Assembly (NCBI GenBank): GCA_011634665.1
Contig: WAEK01000001.1
Span: forward strand, 1,317,501-1,381,500
Source: Mortierella sp. BCC40632
Taxonomy: Eukaryota > Mortierellomycota > Mortierellomycetes > Mortierellales > Mortierellaceae
Direction of reading: 5' to 3'
DNA length: 64,000 nucleotides
The notes beneath the pieces were generated by a model, which saw only the letters and a program-made list of their open reading frames with translations, was not told the origin of the DNA and ran no database searches. Shown one piece after another: positions 24,201-35,179 of this stretch (position 1 is its first letter; every line of letters begins with the position of its first letter). A program made the translations under genes and the position numbers.

Positions 24201-26409
24201 AAGACTCGCTTTGAGCTTGCCATCGAGTGCGGAAACCTCGAGGTTGGACTGGAGACAGCCAAGATCATGGACCGCAAGGAGCACTGGACTAGGTTGGCTC
24301 AAAGAGGCTCTTCGTCAGGGCAACCACCAGATTGTGGAGATGTGCTACCAGCGTATCAAGAACGTCGACCGTCTCTCGTTCCTGTACCCTCATCACAGGC
24401 AGCACCGACAAGCTGTCCAAGATGCTTATGATTGCAGAGAAGCGTGGTGATGCAATGTCTCGATTCCACAACACGCTGTTCTTGGGCAATGTTGAGGAAC
24501 GTGTGCGACTTTTGCGAGAGGTTGGACAAGGTAAAGGGATTAGTGGTATGGGTTATTTTGACAGGTAATACCACAACCAATGGACACTCGGTACTAAATA
24601 TCTTCTTTATGGGTCTTGTTGTCGATATCTATTAGCCCCTCTTGCGTACATGACCGCCAAGACTCATGGACTGGAGGAGATTGCTGAAGAGATCTTGCTG
24701 GAGGCTGGCCTGACAGCCGAGGATGTCGCTGATATCCCAACCCACGGAACATTGCTTGTGCCTCCTCGACCTTTGATGAGAGCACACGACTCGAACTGGC
24801 CACAACTGGCTGTGTCAAGAAGCTACTTTGAGGGAGCCTTCACGGGTGACATGGAGGGTGTTGCACCTGTTGCACCAATGGTTGCCTCGGAGCCCGAGCC
24901 CCAGGCGGACCAATGGGGTATGGATGATGACTTTAGTGTGCCTGCTACGGAACACAAGCCAACCTCTCTTGCGCCTGTGATGAACGATGCTTTCGACATT
25001 GATGGTGATGGTGGTTGGGACCTGGATGCGGATCTTGCAGCAGAACTTCATGCAGAGACAGGAGCCATTGTTGCTGAAGACAATGGTCTTGCAGTGCCAG
25101 TAGCGGGCCAGAGCGAAGCCGAGATCTGGTGCCAGAACTCGCCCTTGGCGGCAGACCATGTCGCTGCAGGAGCATTTGAGTCAGCCATGACGGTAATGAG
25201 ATATGATGGGTGGATGAAACGATTGACGGGGGGCATAGACCACGATGGAATCGTGAGCTATGCGATGGACTAGTTTACTGACACAGACCTTTTTTTTTTT
25301 TTTTTTTTTGTAAACCTGCTTGATTTCTAGCTGTTGAACCGCCAAGTGGGTGCTGTCAACTTTGAGCCATTGAAGGATCAGTTCTTGTCGATCTTCCAGG
25401 CCAGTCGCACTATCCTCACAGGCAACGAGGGTATGCCTTCGATCATGGTGCCTGTGCGCCGCAATCCAGAAGAGACTGAGCAGCGCAAGGCTTTTGCCTA
25501 CGCTTGTCAAGAGCTTCCAGTCGCTCATCTCGAAGGAGCTCCAGGAAGCCTACAAGGCTACCACGGCCAACAAGTTGGTCGATGCATGCACACTCTTCCG
25601 AGGCATCCTGCACTCGCTCCTTCTCACAATTGTCACACAGCCATCAGAGGCTGAGGAGGTAAAAAGAAAAAAAAGAAAGAAAAGAAAGAAACGGTCATTT
25701 CTCTGAATTACTCTGTAGAAGAGGGGTTAAGTCAAGTCAAAGATTAACGGCGTGTTGTCTCTCTCTCTTTCACTTTCAACAAACAGGTTCTGCAACTTGT
25801 GGGAGTGTGTCGCGAGTACATTCTGGGTCTGAGTATTGAATTGAGTCGCCGAGAGATCCAGAACGACACCTCTCCTGAAGGCATCAAGAGAACGCTCGAG
25901 TTGGCTGCCTATTTCACTGGAGTACAACTTCAGCCTAAGCATATGATTATTAGTTTGAGGACAGCCATGACGGCTTGTTACAAGCACAAGAACTTGCAGT
26001 CAGCACAGACGTTTGCCCGTCGATTGTTGGAGTTGGCTCCTCCTGGTCAGGCTGCTACTTTGGCAAAACAGATCCAACAGGTTGCTGAGCGCAACCCACG
26101 TGATGAAATCCAACTTGACTATGATCAGGTAAGGCTTTCTTTGAGTGTGTGTATGTGTCTGAGCAGATTGCTAGATTTAATGAACTTTAACTAACCTAAA
26201 CCACATTTCTTCTTCTTCTCCAACCTGAATAGTACAACTCATTTGTGGTTTGTGGTATCTCTTACACGCCTATCTACCGTGGCTCGCCCAGTGTCCAGTG
26301 CCCATACTGTCGCACACATTTCAAGCCCGAATACCAAGGCAACCTCTGCACAGTCTGTGACATTTCTCAGATTGGAAGCACTGGCACTGGCATGGTTGTG
26401 CGTGCATAG
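21219..26409 (+). CDS. COPA: Coatomer subunit alpha (COPI coat), with four single-base frame breaks
   Basis: Alpha subunit of the COPI coat, which recognises KKxx retrieval signals and drives Golgi-to-ER transport. Exons: 21219-21236, 21394-21535, 21904-22245, 22391-22608, 22725-22943, 23090-23837, 23933-24530, 24636-25192, 25331-25658, 25787-26128 and 26233-26409. Corrected length would be about 1228 residues (human about 1224). The N-terminal WD40 propeller has units such as IQLWDYR, IKVWNYK, IRIWNWQ, VRVWDFS and IRVWDMS. The beta-propeller/solenoid middle follows ([16 protein letters not shown]). The C-terminal epsilon-COP-binding domain ends with a CxxC...CxxC pattern. Introns 1 and 3 have GC donors. 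The reading frame breaks at four places: one base missing near 22455, and one extra at 24301-24303, 24387-24389 and 25492-25495. Each lies at a short homopolymer and flanking protein stays highly conserved, so I read them as assembly errors in an intact gene. The start could also be the second ATG (MLTKFE, as in human). Confidence 0.93.
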
Positions 26410-27099
26410 ATGTACTTTATGGATTTCTTTCTTTCTCCATCTCCCTCTCTTTCTCTCTCTCCCTCGTTTGTTCTAGTCAGCTACTATAGCTTGTTATCGC
26501 ATTCTTTAAAAGAAAAAGAAAAGGCTGCCATTTTTTTTTGTTTAGGGAAAAGACGGCTCTTTTCTCTCCAATACTGAGTAAATAAAAATAAAAAAGAATA
26601 AAAAGGCAAACAGTTCAGGTTGTAGTGAAGTAGACATTTTTTTTTTTTTTTTTTACAGAGTTGGTTACAGAATGAAAAAATGATTCATGTTCAGCGGAGA
26701 AGACAAGGGACCCAAGAGAGCAAGAGTATCACAAAGTAGTCGGGTGTTTGAATAAGGAGGGAAAGTGAGTAGGTAGGGAAAGCACTTGAAAGTAGCGGAG
26801 CAAATAAATATCGCTCATTAGAGTGCAGACAAACCTTCCTGTCAGAAAGGAAGAAAAAAAAAAAAAAAGTTCGGTCCAAAAAATCAGTGTAGTTCTTCTG
26901 GTGCCGTCTTTTGAAGAATCATCTCCTCATAGGACTTGGTAACGAACCAAAGTAGTTTTAGTGTCATTAAAAAAAAAAAAAAAAAGGGAGGTCAGTGAGA
27001 GGAGAGGAAGGAGGAAGAAGGAGGGTATGACTGTGAAAGAAACAAACTAAGAATCAAACAAAGAAATGAAGGAATAGAGAGAGAGAGAGAGAAATCTAT
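26410..27099. other. Convergent 3' intergenic region (COPA / RNASEH2A)
   Basis: No gene seen. AATAAA-like motifs occur around 26580-26605. Several poly-A and poly-T runs are present (for example 26636-26654 and 26857-26868), with a short GA run near 27078-27091. Confidence 0.5.
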
Positions 27100-28849
27100 C
27101 TAAAAGTCGATCACGCTTCTAAGAGCCATGTCTTGCATCAGTTGAGGCTTTGGCCGAGGGACACCTTTGCAGACATAGGTCGAGTACTTTTGTTGGTATT
27201 CTTTTGTTTTGTCAGTGTCACCACTGGGGCCATCAAACAATGCCGTGATCCGTGGCTGTTCTTTTGACTCATCATCATCAGGCCTATCATGGGAATTTTT
27301 TTTTTTTAAAAAAAAGGTAAGAGTCATGATCCTTAAAACCGATGTTCGCTACTGTTGGTACACATGTAATGGGTGCGGATGAAATTATAGAGAGAGAAAA
27401 ATCCTTTTTTTTCCCTCCTGGATTAGGGTTAGAGTATTCATACCAGCGAACAGACTTTCCAGAGGTCTCCAAAAGGGTCTTGCAGGTCGCCCAACTGAAT
27501 CGCACGATGTTGGGATAACCAAAGATTGGGTCCATGTTCTTCTTTAGCCATGACACAGTCTTGGGATCTAGTGTATGTTTCCACCAAAGACAAGAAAGCT
27601 TAAACGTCAGCAAGGATCTCCTCTTCCTTCCTCTATCCAAGGAGCGTTTTGTACTACAGAATCAGAGAGATTAGACATATATGTTATATCCTTGCCAACA
27701 CCACATACCTGAAGGATAACCTGAGCCAAACTCGCGAGAGACGGTCTTGTCTACCCCCTTTTCTGCAAAGATCCAATGTCTCAGGACATCATCACGAGTG
27801 ACCTTGGCACAGATACTGGCTGCAGAGACGATCGGGTACTTTGAATCAGCCTTTTTGGCGACGACAATTGTTGGGATGGTTGGGAAAATGCCTTCTAGCT
27901 TTCGTTGATATGACTCAGGTGGACCCACAGTATCGACATACACCTATTGTGTAATAGTCATGAAAAAGGAGGAGAAGGAGGAGAGAGAGAGAGAGAGAGA
28001 GAGTTCAGGAAGTGATTACAAAGAAGTTTTTGCGTTTTCCTTTCCAATTTTGGAAAGAAAGGGGGGAAAAGAATTTGCTCCGCATCCAATCTCAAGTTGG
28101 AAGAAAGAAAGAAAAAAAAATTAATACCTCCTTCAGATTCACACCTGCGGCAAGTGTTTCTCGGATGAGTTGGATGGTGGTATCGTGTGCCAAGGCGTTC
28201 AAATTATACTTTGACCTGAAATGTCAAAAATCAGTTGAGAACCGTTAGCCTTTTCATTCGGGTTTGTTTTTTTTTTTTTTTTTTGCTGCTGCTGCTGCTG
28301 TTGTTGTTGGTTTTAACTGGATCCAGAGGAGGCGTCCTTACTTTCTTAACATGCTGTTGGAAATATCCATGGGTGAGAGAACACGCACACTCCATCCAAT
28401 CAGGTCAGGTCTTGACACAATGACATCCAACAGTCCATCTCTCTCCTCTTCATTGAGCGTCTTGGAGTCTATTCAATCAAGTCCTCGTGTATGTGTCAGT
28501 TTGCCCGTTACGACTTGTGGATGACAAAGGGAAAGAAATAGGAGAACCCTTCCCAACTCTATTACTGACCTGCGAACCCAAGTTTGGCAAGCTCGTCCTT
28601 CTTTGAAATTGGACAATAGCAGATACCATAGACCATTGGTCCAAGGACAGGACCTCGTCCAGCCTCATCGACTCCGAGAATACATTCCTGATCAGGCTCC
28701 AATAAAGTTGGCAAGCTTGTAGCATAGGTGTAAGACTTTAACAAAGCTGTCTTTGTTCCAGAGGGAGGCCTAGTAGCTGACTCGGAAAGAGTCAATTGAG
28801 TCTCTTCCTCCTCAATGTCGAACGAGCTTGATTCCTCTTCGAATGCCAT
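27100..28849 (-). CDS. RNH201: Ribonuclease H2 catalytic subunit A
   Basis: Catalytic subunit of RNase H2, which cuts RNA in RNA-DNA hybrids and removes single ribonucleotides from DNA. Minus-strand exons: 28849-28570, 28468-28342, 28215-28128, 27943-27709, 27567-27444 and 27283-27100, giving 345 residues; all GT-AG with consistent phase. Active-site acids can be placed: Asp61-Glu62 in GVDEAGRG, Asp169 in VYVDTVG, and Asp198 in [17 protein letters not shown], with spacing like human D34/E35/D141/D169. [10 protein letters not shown] and the eukaryote-typical [11 protein letters not shown] are present. The acidic 50-residue N-terminal extension is low complexity. The last exon gives [19 protein letters not shown], which aligns with the human tail that contacts the B/C subunits. 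The gene is divergent from the F-box/LRR gene, with 329 bp between start codons. Confidence 0.95.
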
Positions 28850-29178
28850 GGGATCCTGATGTAGACGACCTGTGTTCCCTCTGCTGGAGAAAACAGCAGC
28901 TTTGCAAACCCAAAGGACTGCTTTTTGAGTTTCTACGTTGCATTTGGATAGGCGATTCAGCTAAAAAATTGAAGCGCGCGAATAGTGTCTTTCTGTGGTA
29001 CCATCACACTAGCCCATCGAACGGCGCGGACCCACCATGTATTGCTTCTGAGATGGTAGGGGGTCACGTTCTTCATTCAACAAGTGAGAGGCAGGTTTAA
29101 ATCAGATTCCACAGAAACTCTAAAGAGTCCAGAGGAACACAAGCCTGCTTTGCTGCATCTCTTTTGTCACATTCCAGG
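28850..29178. promoter_or_regulatory. Shared divergent promoter, RNH201 / F-box gene
   Basis: 329 bp between two start codons facing away from each other. It is unusual in this window because it holds no long microsatellite. I see no clear TATA box. Confidence 0.5.
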
Positions 29179-30810
29179 ATGCAGCAACCAGAGGCAATAG
29201 CCATCGACAATGACATGACAGGCTCTTTAGACTCGGCTGCCTCTGTAAGAGCTGTTAGTCCACAATGGCGACTTTTTTTTTGTTCTTGTAAACGCACAGC
29301 CATTTAGCCTTACTCTTATCTTTCTTTCTTCGCTCTCTTTGATAAAAAGCAACCGTCGAGAACAGGATTCACAGAACTACCAGCCGAGTTGCAGCTCAGT
29401 ATCCTAGGGTACCTCCTTCCCAACCAAAGGACACTCCTCGATTTTCGATTGGTGTCTAAGCATTCAAACACACTTGTCCTCAATTCAACTTTCTGGTCCC
29501 AGATCAACTTTTCGAAACGAGACAACCTCCTCCCGAAGAAAGTGCCAAAGAATGGATCGGAATCAAGATCAGGTCCCGGATTGGATGTACACCCAATAGC
29601 ATATCACCTATCCGATGCATACACCGTCCTTCACCGGTTCTCATGGGCCGCTGCCATGCTTGACCAGGGAACAGATCGCCCAGGATCAGAAATTGTGGGA
29701 GCTTCTCCATCGCTCTTTGTAACATCCAACAATCGAGCCTTGAACAACCAGTGGCTGCAGACTCTGGAAGCATCGGATAGTTCTCATGGGGGTCCCAGCG
29801 GAGGGAGTCAAGCATTGGTGGAGCGTGCATGGACGAAAAAGCAAGCCTCGTTTGTTTGCTTCTTGGAAGTCATGGCAGATCATCCAATACTAACGACTAG
29901 AGTCGTATCCCTTTCGATCCAAGATTTCGAAGATGAGGAATTGGGATCAAAACTATGGTCTGTGCTGAGACGTCTGCGGGGCTTGAAAGAATTGACGATC
30001 CAAAAATCGGCTCTTCGAAGCCTTGCCTTGGACACTTTTACCACCACCACCACCACCACCACCAGCGAATCAGGTCCATTGCAACCGCAACACGGCAACG
30101 ACTGCATAGTAGAGACGGATCCTCGGATACCAACTTGGCAGCAATTGACTCGCCTAGAGCTGAAGAATTGTGTTCAACTAACAGAATTGACATGTCTTCA
30201 TTGTCTCGCCCCGTGTCTGGAAGACTTTTCCTTAGAAGGATGTACTGGTATCGACAATTTCTCATCTTTGTTTGCTGGCGAGACACCACCCGGAGGTCAC
30301 TCATTGTCAGAGCCTAGTGATGAGGACTCGGCCGATATGATATCACGACCAGGAAGACAATTATTAGCCCTTGGCAATCTACGCTTGAATGGGACTAGAA
30401 TCCAGGATAACGACTTGATTCACCTGTTGCATGGGGCTCCTCATCTTAAAGAGCTAAGACTTGATCAATGCTACCAATTGACCATTGCTTCATTGGCTGT
30501 AATTGGACATACTATTCCAAAAGCTCACCCTTCAATCTTACAAGATCCTTCTCAGAAAGAGGAGCCGAAAGAACCCGAGCCAAGTCAAGGGGCGTCAAAG
30601 GTCCCACAACTAGAGACCTTGTCTCTGAAAGAGTGTTATGATTTGACGACACAAGATATTCAGGCTTTGGCTGGATGTCGAAAGTTGGAGACGTTAATTA
30701 TTCGTGGCCTGCGACATGCGAATGAAGATATCTTGGAATGGTTGCATTCACAAGGAGTACCGTTACGGAAGGCGCTCAGTCCATTGGGCAAATGGCACTA
30801 CTGGAATTGA
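29179..30810 (+). CDS. F-box and leucine-rich-repeat protein
   Basis: Predicted substrate adaptor of an SCF ubiquitin ligase (Skp1-Cul1-F-box). Exons are 29179-29244 and 29350-30810, giving 508 residues. The long exon has no in-frame ATG near its 5' end and an in-frame stop at about 29303. The short first exon, with donor GTAAGA and an acceptor after a pyrimidine tract, restores phase 0. F-box, about residues 27-75: FTELPAELQLSILGYL followed by FRLVSKHSN. The C-terminal half carries AMN1/FBXL-type LRR units, for example LTRLELKNCVQLTEL, LKELRLDQCYQLT and LETLSLKECYDLT. A run of eight Thr from an ACC repeat lies near residue 255. No target can be inferred. The start exon is less certain than the rest. 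Confidence 0.82.
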
Positions 30811-31145
30811 AGGAAAGAGGAGGGGAGGGGGAATGGAAAGAACACTGAATGAGGAGGGGAAGGAGGTATCAGACCTAGCCAAAGAAAATGAACCCCTCCC
30901 CCCCCAAAAAAAAGCCTTCCGTTCCTTTCTCTCTTCTCTCCGATAGAATGAATAATCTGTAATTCACAATAGAGGATAAAATTGTACAAAAAAAAATATA
31001 TGTCTACAGCATCAGTCAAATTACAAATGACTATGAAGGATCCCCGACTCAATAATTCCATCTTCTCCATGTCAACGGGCAGCATCGAGCTGAGTAATGT
31101 CAGGAGAGAGGAAGAGTGGGGAATGATGTACGCAGTTGAAAAAAG

Positions 31146-31188
<43 letters not shown>

Positions 31189-31279
31189 TCGAAAAATCTC
31201 GCATGTACGATCTATCAACATTTGTTCGCTCTAGATTCCAGGACTCCAAGGAACAATTCTCGCCAACATATCCAAGGTC
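30811..31279. other. Convergent 3' intergenic region (F-box / P-loop kinase)
   Basis: No gene seen. It contains an uninterrupted A run at 31146-31186 and purine-rich flanks. Confidence 0.5.
31146..31186. repeat. Poly-A run of 41 bases
   Basis: 41 consecutive A residues in non-coding DNA between two gene 3' ends. No retroelement sequence precedes it. Confidence 0.9.
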
Positions 31280-32277
31280 TTAGTTTTCATCATCTCCCAA
31301 CAGATCAAAGGGGTTGGCAATATCAGGTCTGGCAATCTCCTGAAGTGTCGGACCAAACTTCTTTGGCGTCTGCTCCTGCTGCTGCTTCTTGGCTGCCTCA
31401 CGGGCACGCCAGCCTCCACTGGCAGCACCACCAAAGAGAGGTGGACGAACGGGTGCAGGGGCAGCCTGTTCCTCCTTGTTGTGGTGACCATGACGCTTCA
31501 TCACTGAGAATCCATCGCTATCGACATCGGCTCCCTTGTTTTGCTGGTTGTTGCGTCGCTGCCAGTTGGCAGCCTTACGAGCCCTGTAGGCCTCCTCGTC
31601 TCGGATGTACTGAGTTTTGAAGTAGAAATCATCCCGCTGCCACCTAGGTGCCTCCTCAGCCTTTTCTGGCAACTCGATCTGGTCCAACCGTTCCATGATC
31701 TCCTTGACAGCCTCCGCTGTGTACTCAGGTGTAGGCTGAGGATCCAACCACAAAACTCTTTGGAAGCCCTCGAAAGACTCGGGTTTGGTCATTCTTTCCA
31801 AGAAATGGTGCAAGATATCGACTCCCTGTTGACCATGGACTTGAGTTGGATGATCTTCCCGAGCCAGAATACGAAGTTTGCACTGATAGAACTCTGTGTT
31901 CATGATAATGACGTCGATCCGAGAGATTTTCAACTGATTAGCGAGCCCGATCCAGACTTTGCGTTGATCCTTGTCAAAGTTGCAACGATCAATAACGACG
32001 GACTGGTTGTTGGACTGAAGGGCGCTGAGTGTCATGGCCTCACAGGCGGCCCTGTCGCCGAGATCGTCCTGGTTGATCCGAACAAAGTTCTATTTTAAAA
32101 TTGGTAGGTTTAGCACAGGCAGGTTCCTTCTTTTTTTTGATAGAGACTCTCCAAGTCAGATACGAAGAGGAGGAAAAAAAGAGGTCATACAGGGGAAAAC
32201 TTGGTCAGAGCTTTGGCAAAGGTGGATTTGCCTGATCCGGGAGGACCGACCAAGATGAGGACTCGTTGGAGTGACAT
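31280..32277 (-). CDS. P-loop kinase-like protein (polynucleotide-kinase/AAA_33 type)
   Basis: Small P-loop protein related to the kinase domain found in polynucleotide kinases, tRNA ligases and the N-terminus of plant-type aprataxins. Minus-strand exons are 32277-32191 and 32089-31280 (GT-AG), giving 298 residues. Walker A is GPPGSGKST at residues 11-19, INQDDLGDRAACE follows at the exon 2 start, and VVIDRCNFDKDQRKVW is the family's typical Walker B-like region. The C-terminal 100 residues are charged and low complexity (KKQQQEQTPKK), ending in a conserved-looking acidic NPFDLLGDDEN. No HIT or zinc-finger domain follows, so it is not a full aprataxin. A nucleic-acid or nucleotide 5'-kinase role is inferred from the family; the substrate is unknown. 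Confidence 0.75.
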
Positions 32278-32418
32278 TTTTTTGGATTCAAAAAAAAAAA
32301 AAAAAGGGAATGGACGATGGGAAGGAAGAATGACTGTGGGAAACAAAAGGACCTCTGATCAGGAGAAAGAAAAAAAAAAAAAAAAAAGTAAAAAGGGGCT
32401 CGAGCCATTTCTTGGGAA

Positions 32419-32542
32419 GGACCTCCTTAATTGGAAATCTTCGCCCACCCACATTTCTTTCTCCTCTTCGCCCACCCATCTCTTTTTCTCCTCTTCGCCC
32501 ACCTCACATCTCTTTCTCTTCTTCTGCCCGAGAACCCCAGCC
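32419..32542. repeat. Repeat module, copy 1, with internal 27-nt tandem repeat
   Basis: Begins with ACCTCCTTAATTGGAAAT. It contains a unit starting CTTCGCCCACC repeated with a 27-nt period at 32439, 32466 and 32493, and ends near CCGAGAACCCCAGCC. Copy 2 at 34765-34838 has the same ends and a single internal unit. Confidence 0.7.
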
Positions 32543-32680
32543 ATAAAATAGAAGACTCATTCTTGAGGAGGGGAAGGGGGGAAGGGGGGGGAGAGTGGAA
32601 AGGAAGAGAAGGTATTAAAATGGAGAAGGAGGAGTAAGGTGTCGGGTAGGAAAAGCTCATCTTCGATCTCTTTTTTTTTT

Positions 32681-32708
32681 GGTATTGGTATTGGTATTGG
32701 TATTGGTG
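32681..32708. repeat. (GGTATT)n hexanucleotide repeat
   Basis: About 4.5 units directly after a T run. Confidence 0.85.
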
Positions 32709-32893
32709 GTGGCGACCTCCATGCCAGATATAAAACAATTACGGACAAGCCTTTTGCACCAGGACCGATCGCCAACTTCCTTGACGCGTTTGTGAAAGGT
32801 ATGGAATATCTCTCAACCACAATTGGATATCCGAGGACTGCCTAGAGCTTGGCGTCGATAGTTTAGCCACCCTGCTGAGAATCTGCCCAGCTT

Positions 32894-33244
32894 ATGGACT
32901 TTCCCGACCCCTCAATGCCTGATTCAGCGTCAAGGAATCTTGCCGCGGGTTCTATTCTGGACTTGGCGAAGGAGAACAACAGGGCGCTCGTATATGGCAA
33001 GGTGGAGAATGTTAGCTGGAGGGAACCTAGACTCGAGCAAGGCACAACTCACACGATTACATCGATGGAAGAGCTCATGGACGCCCAAGTCAATCACGCG
33101 TCAGCTCGCAACAATATGCCTGTGGCCTCGTTTTTATTCCCCAAGTCCAAGCCATCAGGGCTAGACTTGGTATTCTTTATTCGGATCGACGGTGCTCCCT
33201 TCCCAATTCATTCAAAAACTTTTTTTCACCTCTCCTCCCAATAA
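32894..33244 (+). pseudogene. Degenerate ORF, possibly from a multi-copy Crinkler-like family
   Basis: An open frame of 116 codons without splice support. It contains MEELMDAQVNHASARNN and PKSKPSGLDLVFFIRIDG. From memory, similar segments occur in multi-copy Crinkler-like or nuclease-fold proteins of Mortierellomycota and Glomeromycota, where this segment is followed by a Gln-x-Lys strand. Here the frame instead runs into unrelated residues and stops, so it looks truncated. The upstream frame (32639-32845) is separated by stops. The family assignment is a weak inference; the sequence itself shows only a short orphan ORF. Confidence 0.3.
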
Positions 33245-34764
33245 AGTCAGCATTTTTCCTATCAGCTCGCAAGGCTTTTGCTTTTGCAATTGTCTGTATG
33301 TACTGTCATCAAGTCAAGGTCACAATCAGGGTCGTATCCCACCATCTCCTATCTTACCCATGCTAAGCAGTTATACTTTCTATTCGCTCTGAGTAGGTTT
33401 GGATTACCATATCCTCAATTCCTTCATCTAAACGTTAAGAGCGGAGAGCCTCAATGAATTGGCGGTGCTCCTCAGCTGGAAGTACGGAACTCAGTGAAGG
33501 TGAAGGGTTGGACAAAGAGCGCTCTTGAATGGTCTTCATCCAATAGCCATTCAGTCAGATTTCCTTTTGGCCAATATGCAAGAACTTTGCGAATCTATCC
33601 CAGTTTGGTCCGCATATGGATCTATGCCTCAAAAATCTCACTATTGATCACTGCTCTCGGATCACGAAGAGGAGGAACTTGGACAGGCACTTAACCAAGA
33701 TGTAAGAGCTGGCGAAATGTTCTACAATAAACGAAACCGATGCACGAAATCAATGAGCAGATATGTGGAAGTTATCACAAGTCATAGAAAATGCCTTCGA
33801 TTCTACCACAAAAAAGTAAACGTAAAAAGCTTGACTACTTGGACTATTCTCTGCAAGAGAATCAACGGTCGGAAGTTGTTGAGACAGAGTCAGGGAAGGC
33901 CCTGACTTAGGGAGAACAGTAATGATATTCTAAATAAGAAGTTTCCACAACGGGTGGATGACCATTGGCTACTCGGCACGACGAGCTACAATCTCATCCA
34001 TATATCTCCTATCACTCTATGATATACCTCAGTCTTTGGCGTTCAAATTGACTTTGCCTGTAGGCAGGGGTTGATTTGCCCATCGGCCAGACTGAGTTCG
34101 AGCTCATTTTTTCCAGTTCTGTGCTTTGCAAAGCCTGGAGAGATGGAAGTGGCATTCTGAGATCTGCAGCCTGGTCTGTTCAACTGAGAGGTCATTGCCC
34201 TTGTCTAGGGGCTGAGCATCAACTTGCTCTAATACTATCCTCACCTCACAGCAGCCATACGCCCCCATCTACCTACTGATGTGGCGAATAAACTGCCGCC
34301 TTCTCTGTTGAATCGACATACAGTGAAACCAGAGCATTGAACCACTCCATAGGATTTTGTATCCTACTGACGAGCATGGGATTTATTATGGGAGGGGTAT
34401 GACAACATGACTATCTACCTCGTATTTTTAATGTTCTTGAAGCGGGTCTCGACCTTTGGTTGCAGAAGGATGGACATGGAGATTTACTTGAGTGGGATAT
34501 CCATGAGATATCCATGGATTTTTAGTTAGGACCACGGGGCATGTAGGGTTTATAGAACACTGAGGCGGCTTCGGCCGTCATCAGTTGGAACTATCCGACG
34601 ATAAAGTACCTTTCTCTTCGTGATCGTGGCTGCCTGAGTACATGCCCCCCGAGACAATGCAGCCAACGTGTCAGGGTACGGTACGCGGTACCTACAAACG
34701 TGGTTTGAAGCACCAAAGTTCGGAGCAGATCCCAAAAAGAAGAAAGAATAGAGAGGGAGGCGAA

Positions 34765-34838
34765 ACCTCTTTAATTGGAAATATACGACCACGCCCACTC
34801 GCATATTTTTTTTTTCTTCCGAGAAGCCTGTCCAGCCT
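34765..34838. repeat. Repeat module, copy 2
   Basis: Begins with ACCTCTTTAATTGGAAAT and ends with CCGAGAAGCCTGTCCAGCC, in the same orientation as copy 1 at 32419-32542. The 17 of 18 match at the left end and the spacing, equal once two extra 27-nt units are removed from copy 1, argue for common origin. Confidence 0.6.
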
Positions 34839-34966
34839 AGGGAGACGGCTCAAGATACTTTCTTGGAGGCATGGTCGCTATTTTTTAATTTGTTTGTCTG
34901 CAACTAAGGTTGTTATATTATCACTCTACCTCGGGGTGGTAGATCGTTTTCAAGCCGAAAATCAGA

Positions 34967-34991
34967 GTCGCCTTGGGCATCCTAAGGCGAC
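34967..34991. repeat. Inverted repeat / hairpin
   Basis: GTCGCCTTGGG, a CAT loop, then CCTAAGGCGAC: an 11-bp stem with one G-T pair and a three-base loop. It lies 125 bp to the right of repeat copy 2. Confidence 0.75.
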
Positions 34992-35142
34992 ATGGGCGTT
35001 TTAAACCGTCTTGGGAGGTGTTTGAGGCCAAGAGCGAAAAGTGGCATACGCTTTAGCAAGAGCAAGAGAAGAATGAGCAACAGGCATAAATACCTGTCCA
35101 TCTTTTTTCTTTTTTCTTCTTTTCTCTCTTTTTTCTTCTTTT

Positions 35143-35147
<5 letters not shown>

Positions 35148-35177
<30 letters not shown>
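35148..35177. repeat. (CT)n microsatellite upstream of carnitine acyltransferase
   Basis: A CT run on the sense strand about 700 bp before the start codon, inside a long pyrimidine-rich stretch. Confidence 0.85.

Positions 35178-35179
<2 letters not shown>

Noticed and set aside
22391..25658. COPA as a true pseudogene, or small introns explaining the frame breaks
   Set aside because: Each break is exactly one base at a homopolymer, with conserved residues immediately on both sides, leaving no room for an intron; the rest of the gene is intact.
31146..31186. 41-A run as the tail of a retroposon
   Set aside because: No reverse-transcriptase, SINE-like or duplicated gene sequence precedes it and no target-site duplication is visible; similar runs are common in this window.
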